Source: Campylorhamphus procurvoides (Eukaryota > Chordata > Aves > Passeriformes > Dendrocolaptidae). Taken from it: DNA of 64,000 nucleotides. Shown here piece by piece: positions 58,901 to 64,000 of this stretch. The stretch lies in the NCBI GenBank assembly GCA_013396655.1, contig WBMV01004761.1:62186-126185 (forward strand), given 5' to 3'. A program made the position numbers and the translations under genes. The notes beneath the pieces are model-generated. The model had not been told where the DNA came from. It made no database searches and was given only the letters and a program-made list of their open reading frames with translations. Within the stretch, counting starts at the first letter, position 1. Every line of letters starts with the position of its first letter.

Positions 58901-60959
58901 AGCATGTTCAGTTATATGGAGTGGCACAGAACACCACTAGGGTGAGCTATGGCAGGCATCTCACCTACAGAACACCTCAAGACCCAAGCTGCCCAGGATG
59001 ACCCTGTGGATGCACTACACTCACAGTGAGGCACCAATCATGGTTTGTGTTAGTCCTGTCCTGCCCTCCACTGCTACCCAGTGGTCTGGAACACGGTGTT
59101 GAAAGCAGCTCCCCCAACCCAGCCAAAGGCTCCTTGCTCTCACCTAGCAGGTCCCCTGAGAAGTTGACAGGTAACACAATGCCCACGGAGAGCACACCCA
59201 CGACCACCAGCAGCCCGATGATGTGCCTCTGGAAGGACAGGTAGTGCACTGCATCAACTCCACATTTGTCCCGGATTTCGTCATCCCTGACAGGGAGAGA
59301 AAGGCTGTCAAGGAAATTTTCTACATTTCCTCAAGTGCTGGGGAAAAGGATTGCTGCTATCCTGATTTGAGCCCACACAGCACCCCTGGTTCTACCTTAC
59401 AGAGCTATAACGAGACTCCAGGGTAGGGAGCCCAGCACCCAGCCTTGAACCTGTCTGAGCAGAAACCTGCCTGTGCAATGCTTACTCAGCCCCAGTCCCC
59501 ATGGCCCTGTCCTCTGTCCCCTAGGACAGGTAGTTGGACTTGCACAAACCCCACCTTACACCCTTCAGGTAGACCTTGTGTTCTCTGCTAAGATATAGGA
59601 TGGCTGACACTATCCCACAGCACTCTGAAGCCAAAAACTGCTTGGGAGACTACTTCTGAGCATTTCATGCTGAGGGCATCTCCCTGCATCCTCTAGTCCA
59701 GTTCTCATAGCTGTTCTTCAGACAGCACTGCCCTAGCAGGAGTCCCAGGGAAAGGAGCGTCTCTGCAGAGTAGTGGACAGTATCTCCCAGATGGGACTGA
59801 GGCGGGGGAGCCCTGGGCTGGGTGCTCTTCTGTCACTCACTGTGTGACCTTATTTTGGGTCTAGGACTCCTCATCTAGTCCCATCTTTGCTTGTCCTTTT
59901 CAGAGGACACTTTGCTTGTGCTCTTCAGAGAGGAGGCCGCAGCAAGGACAGTGACTTCAAGCAGCTGTACTGCACTGGGCATCCCAACAACCCCACACTG
60001 CCCCTTCTCGCCCATGTGGGTCCCTTATGCAGGTTCTGGGGCACTTACTTTATCCTGAAGATGGCTGTCAGCCAGGAGCAGAAACCCTGTGCAGGAAGAA
60101 GAAAGGACAGTCTCACATCACTCTGTGTTCCCTTACCCCAGTTCCCTCCTTCAAAGGCTCCAGGGACCAGGCTGGTGTTCTTGCACCTCCACTGACTTGG
60201 CTTGGTGGGGGCAGATATTGAGCACCCAGATGTGCAGAGCCACAGACGGGCCAAAGTGAAGGAGGTGACAGTGCTACTGCATGGAGTACAACACAGGTTG
60301 GACTATGCCATGTGGCTATCCCCTACCAACTGGCAGCTCAAACTCCCAGGCAACCTATGGGCTCCTGGTTAAGAATAAACTCTTCACTGCCTAGGGACAC
60401 CCAGAAAATTCAACATATGGGTACTTTAGCCACACTCCTGGACAAGAGAAGCTCTGCAGGGACTGGGAAGGCAGGTTGGGCCAAGGCAGTGCTCCTCAAA
60501 GGACACCTGGGGGAGCTTTACCCCCCATCCATCACACCCCTGTTATTCTACTGAACTACCTTCCCTTACTGAGGAAAACGGCAGTAGAGGTAGACCACAG
60601 TGTGAGGAGGAGCTGGCAAGTAAGTATTGTTTACAATGCTGAGATTACAGGCTGGACAGATGTCTGTTAAGCCACAGGGATGCTTATTTATTTAAGCAAA
60701 CATCTAAAATCTGCATAGTTATGTTTTCTTGAGCTCTACACCACATTCACACTACAAGGTGTGGGACTTATGCCCAGGAACGGGCAAAAAGTGTTTCTTC
60801 TGAAGAGCCCGTTGCTCATCCCTCCTGGCCACTCAAAGGCAAAGCGTTTGACTCTTGCTGCTACTCACGTTGTCCCTCTGGTCGAATTCCACAGAGCTGG
60901 AGACGGAGGTGAGGCGCTCATAGCGGTCATGGTTGTCGGAATGCAGGGCGGAGGCTACG
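49932..60959 (-). CDS. TMEM63B: TMEM63B, OSCA/TMEM63 mechanosensitive cation channel (5' end outside window)
   Basis: TMEM63B is a plasma-membrane, stretch- and osmolarity-gated cation channel of the OSCA/TMEM63 (CSC1-like) family. Exons 5' to 3': 60869-60959, 60049-60086, 59144-59286, 58826-58877, 58429-58537, 57972-58042, 57101-57181, 56862-56985, 56636-56769, 56352-56489, 56046-56199, 55682-55788, 54808-54894, 52576-52641, 52274-52436, 52002-52107, 51707-51874, 51451-51566, 51143-51223, 49932-50108. All have GT donors and AG acceptors. They total 2206 bases: one base completing an upstream codon, then 734 codons and a TAG stop, with no frame break. The protein matches mammalian TMEM63B nearly throughout. 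The C-terminus [18 protein letters not shown] separates it from TMEM63C and, as far as I recall, from TMEM63A. About 100 N-terminal residues, including the first membrane helix and start codon, were not found before 64 kb. The identification is firm; exon ends were placed by eye. Confidence 0.95.
51451..56199 (-). CDS. TMEM63B: TMEM63B exons for the transmembrane pore core
   Basis: These nine exons (56046-56199 down to 51451-51566) encode the main run of hydrophobic helices, the DUF221/RSN1_7TM region that forms the pore in the family. Landmarks that can be read: a helix followed by [18 protein letters not shown] (56046-56199); [20 protein letters not shown] (55682-55788); [18 protein letters not shown] (54808-54894); [20 protein letters not shown] (52274-52436); and a CPIIVPFG motif (52002-52107). 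The exon at 51451-51566 holds the last helix, rich in V, I and L, followed by a Cys/His-rich stretch. Very high similarity to the human protein indicates strong constraint. The 2.2-kb intron between 52641 and 54808 is the largest in this block and holds repeats. Confidence 0.9.
53372..53420 (-). mobile_element. CR1 LINE 3'-end fragment (minus orientation)
   Basis: The plus strand reads catagaatcatagaatggt followed by gtgggttgtaagggatgttaa. This is the reverse complement of the avian CR1 3' end, whose terminus repeats an 8-bp unit. The fragment is short and 5'-truncated and lies in a TMEM63B intron (52642-54807). It is the clearest mark of an avian genome in the window. Confidence 0.75.
53430..54060 (+). 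mobile_element. Possible solo LTR of an endogenous retroelement
   Basis: Directly after the CR1 fragment lies a stretch with promoter-like order: a GC-rich segment, TATAAA at 53704-53709, a Gly/Cys-poor T- and CT-rich tract (53780-53880), then a TG-rich end near 54050. It has no coding potential. The layout fits an LTR (U3-R-U5), but I could not define exact TG...CA ends or a target-site duplication. Confidence 0.3.
56352..59286 (-). CDS. TMEM63B: TMEM63B exons for N-terminal helices and the intracellular RNA-recognition-like linker
   Basis: Exon 59144-59286 encodes a membrane helix ([20 protein letters not shown]), preceded by a charged cytoplasmic stretch. Exons 58826-58877 and 58429-58537 encode the next helix ([17 protein letters not shown]). 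Exons 57972-58042 through 56636-56769 encode the cytoplasmic linker with an RRM-like fold: [12 protein letters not shown], a Cys-rich GHLCCCV segment and a lysine/glutamate-rich helix ending in [14 protein letters not shown]. Exon 56352-56489 is Cys-rich ([11 protein letters not shown]) with possible N-glycosylation at NWT. The junction codons across these exons all resolve; for example, the split codon between 59144 and 58877 gives Glu before NNAYSFG. Confidence 0.9.
58044..58113 (-). repeat. GAAA/GGAA microsatellite serving as a splice polypyrimidine tract
   Basis: About 70 bases of almost pure purine on the plus strand (gaaag, ggaag units) read as a CTTT/CCTT tract on the minus strand. They end directly at the CCAG acceptor of the TMEM63B exon 57972-58042. 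The repeat therefore supplies that exon's polypyrimidine tract. Confidence 0.85.
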
Positions 60960-63900
60960 CTAAAATGACAAGTGGGAGGCGAGGGAGAAAGTTAGAAGAT
61001 GCGAAGAGGCAGCCTGGCCAGGAACCAAGAGCACCCAGGAGACAAGAGGTTAATTCACATCAGTTTGCACCAGGTGAGATGGAGAGAGGCAAGATCAGAG
61101 AGCAGAGGTGGCAGTAAACAGAGACCCCTCCTCAGATAGCATGCTGAGCCTGACAAGCCCCATGAGCTTGGCTGTGGATCTACTTGTTTGGCACCTTCTG
61201 AGAGACACCCATGTTAACTGGCAGCCCCTGTGAGGAGAGGCTGGTAGAGACTGCCACAAAGGAGAGAGGAGATCTGTTTAGCACAGGGTTTAGACAAAGG
61301 AGAGGAGGTGAGAACTTGAGTGTGCCATAGCCCCTCTGGCTCTGGCATGGCCAAAGAGGCATTGGCAGTGGCTACTGTCCTGGAGGGCCTCACTCGCCTT
61401 CAGGAGGAGGAAGGGTGGGAGTCTGGTGGGCTGCATCCTGCTACACCAGTCCTCCTCACCATTAGTGCTTCAGTGCAGGAAGAAGAATACATCTGCCTTA
61501 AGCCAGACTCAGCGCAACACGCTCCACAGCCCGAGCTGAGCCTCCTGACTGGAAATCCCTTGAGTAGGAGGAGGACAGAGAGCTAGAAGCGAATGTCTGC
61601 ATGCTAGGGGCCAGGAAAGCAGAAGAGGTGAATATCCCAGACCACTTTACTCTGGGTGCAGGCAGAGACCTGCACCAGAAGCATCCAATGTGACAATAGC
61701 CCCCACTGTAAATGGAGGCAGAGGGCAGCTGGCAAAGGAGGCAAGAAAACGGTCCAGAGACCTAAATTAAATAGCACTTGCAAGATGACAACAGCAGGCT
61801 GGGACCTCGGAGGTGCCAGGAGAGATATGACTGATTTGAAGACTAGAAACAAAGCAAAAAAATCAAATGAAAACATGGTCTCCCTGTAATCAGTACAGGC
61901 TCAAGGAGGATCAGACGGACAAGAACACAGAAGCAGCTGCTGAGAGACAAGTGCTAGAGATGAGGTAGACAACACTAGGGAAGGAGAACAAGCAGAGACC
62001 CTTGAAAACCTGCTGAAGGAAAGAGGATGGGACCCATGGCTCCCTCAGAACAGAGCAGCACTTGCTGCGTCCCTAGCTGGAAGTAACAGAAAGGCAAAAA
62101 AAGAAGATTAGCTGAAGGTCAGGGCACTACAGCAATGCAGATCAGACACTGGTGTGTAGCCTTGCGACTGCGCAGCCCAACACCCTGCTCTGCTGGAGAG
62201 ACAGAGTGAGCTTCAACCCAGCTCTCAGACTTTAGCCCTTTAAAATCAGAGGCCTTGCAGCTGGGCACATGGAGTGAGGGTGAATTTCTGCTGTGTGCAG
62301 CCCCAAGGAGAGCCCAGCAAGATGACATGGTGTGCTTTTGGCTTCTCAGTACTCAAAAAGCACAGGGCAGAGCAGAAGCACGACTGGAGGGAACAACTGA
62401 GAGGAGTGCAATGTTATGAGATGACTAGTATAACTCAGCTCCATGCAGGGGGATGCTGAGACAATAATCATGATGGCGTCCAGGGCAGAGAACACAGAGA
62501 ATGCCAAACTTTGCCAAATACGGAAAGCTGAAGAGGGAGCTCCAACAGCACTCGCACCTGGATGGAGACTTTTCAAAGTAAAGCACTAACAAGGCAAGTG
62601 GGTGGAAGCAAGACAGCCCTAAATCACAAGACTAAGGTGGGACCCTGCACAATGTTCTGAGTTTGGTGCAGGCCCTGCGAGGGAGAGGGAAAGACAGGGT
62701 CTCAGGCATGAATAGCCTCAGGCCAAGGGAATCACAGGCCCTAGGAAGGGAGGCCAGACATGCCATGGAAAGGGCTTGCTGTGGTGGCTGCATGGGTGGC
62801 AGGCCCCACAGAGATCTGTGATCACTTCCCTCATGCAGAGAGGTGCGGGTGAGTTGCTATGACCTACAAGTGCAGACTGAGTCACCATTAAGACTGTCCA
62901 TGGCTACTGCAAGCTCTGGCAAGTGTCAGGACAAGGGCACTTGTTGGTTCTCATCAAAAGGGAATGCATCAGAGGAGTATGCCCTCCCCTACAAAGGGCG
63001 ATGCTGTACATTCAAGGCCTAGAAGCATCAGGTGACATACATGTGTTCCTAACCCACCACCTGTACCCCAGCAGAGAACAGTTTGGATGGGAAGGTGCCA
63101 CCAGTGTTGGAGGAGCACAGCCAGAATGAGGCTTCTTCACTGAGCTCCACAGGTTTTTGAAAGCTTCTGGCTACCAGTGCTGTCCCAGCTAAAGCAGTAG
63201 GTTTGGGGGTCATTTGTGTGGTGTGTGTGTATCAGCAGATTGTTCCAGCAAGCTCAGATGAAGAACAGGAGCAGGAAGAAGCTCTTGTCTCCTGGAGAGA
63301 GACAAGCACTCATGATGATAACTGAAGTGGTCCCCTGAAAAGCCTCAGAGCATGATGGCTCTGCCTTACTCCCCCCACAAGGTGTTAGCAGTGAAAAGTT
63401 GCCAGACACACCTGAAGCAGGGCCAACCACTAAGTTAAGTACTCAAGCACGAGCGAGATGTCCCCTCTGTGCCATGTACCACAGCTACCACCAGTTCTGT
63501 TTTCACTTCAATTGCTCTGCTCCCAAGGGCGAGGAGCAACTACAAAAACAGGAGCATTCTTGTACCCTTTTGAAGGTAGCAGAAGGCCCCGCTTTGCAAG
63601 TGGTGAGGCTTTGCAAGTGAGAAGTGAGGCTGCAGCTTGCTGCCCTGGCCGTAGACACAAATCAGCATTGCTGGAGCAGCCATGGAAGGCTCTGCACTGC
63701 CAGCTGATCATCTCCTCTGCAGCATGTACTGGCCAGCCAGTCAGCAAGGTGTGGCCAATGCTCTTTTCTTAGGCATAAAAGCAGCAAGAAAGAGATAAAA
63801 GCAGGGAGGGACAGCCCATGGCAGGGCTTAATGGGCAATGGCAGGCCAAAGCCCTGAAGGATGATCTCAGCAGCACTCAGGCAGGAAGTTTCTTTTGCAA

Positions 63901-64000
63901 GGAAAATCAAAGGTGGTGCCTTGTTGGCCATGGGGGTAGGTAGCAAGGAACAAGGGCCAACAGTTGTCCTGGTCCTAGGAGCCTCATGGGGTAAAAAAAA
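60960..64000 (-). other. TMEM63B upstream intron(s)
   Basis: No exon matching the missing N-terminal residues of TMEM63B was found here. In mammals these contain the first membrane helix and a Tyr/Cys-rich start. A strong acceptor (ATTTTAG) precedes the exon at 60959, so an upstream exon must exist beyond 64 kb or be too short to recognise. A short GT-rich run lies near 63215-63230, and an A-run closes the window (63993-64000). Confidence 0.55.

Noticed and set aside
49932..60959. TMEM63A or TMEM63C identity
   Set aside because: The C-terminal end, the linker and nearly every exon match TMEM63B, and its neighbour is a CAPN11-type calpain.

Overview
The window is vertebrate nuclear DNA, most likely from a bird. 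Its genes are split by short GT-AG introns, and a CR1-type 3' end near 53.37 kb carries the doubled 'catagaat' motif typical of avian CR1. One gene encodes a calpain of exactly 705 codons, the length I recall for the chicken mu/m-calpain. Three protein-coding genes lie in tandem, all on the minus strand. I assembled each one by reading splice junctions by eye. Two reading frames close exactly over all exons, and the third is in frame throughout and is cut only by the right edge of the window.

From right to left, which is the direction of transcription: (1) TMEM63B (20 exons, about 61.0 to 49.9 kb) encodes an OSCA/TMEM63 mechanosensitive channel; its first exons lie beyond the right edge. (2) A classical calpain large subunit (21 coding exons, 41.86 to 33.33 kb, 705 aa) is best called CAPN11, the avian mu/m-calpain. 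TMEM63B followed by CAPN11 in the same orientation matches human 6p21.1 as I remember it. (3) A 33-exon gene (26.0 to 6.9 kb, about 2154 aa) encodes a spectrin-repeat protein that ends in a beta-spectrin-type PH domain. It has a short disordered N-terminus where beta-spectrins carry the paired CH (actin-binding) domains. I know of no mammalian gene of this design at this locus, and it is the most interesting object in the window.

The rest is non-coding as far as I can see. 1-6.57 kb holds two CpG-rich, promoter-like patches, a 359-base assembly gap flanked by a 190-bp direct repeat, and a two-sided poly(A) signal. 26.3-32.1 kb has no recognisable gene. 42-48 kb holds CAPN11 promoter candidates, two small tandem repeats and the distal 3' UTR of TMEM63B. 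61-64 kb is TMEM63B intron or 5' sequence. The 2.2-kb intron at 52.6-54.8 kb carries a CR1 fragment next to a possible solo LTR.

Functionally, one gene encodes a stretch-gated cation channel, one a Ca2+-activated protease whose classical substrates include spectrins, and one a spectrin-like membrane-skeleton protein. That they act together is only a suggestive reading of their proximity. Single N at 3707; gaps at 4082-4440 and 26071-26084.
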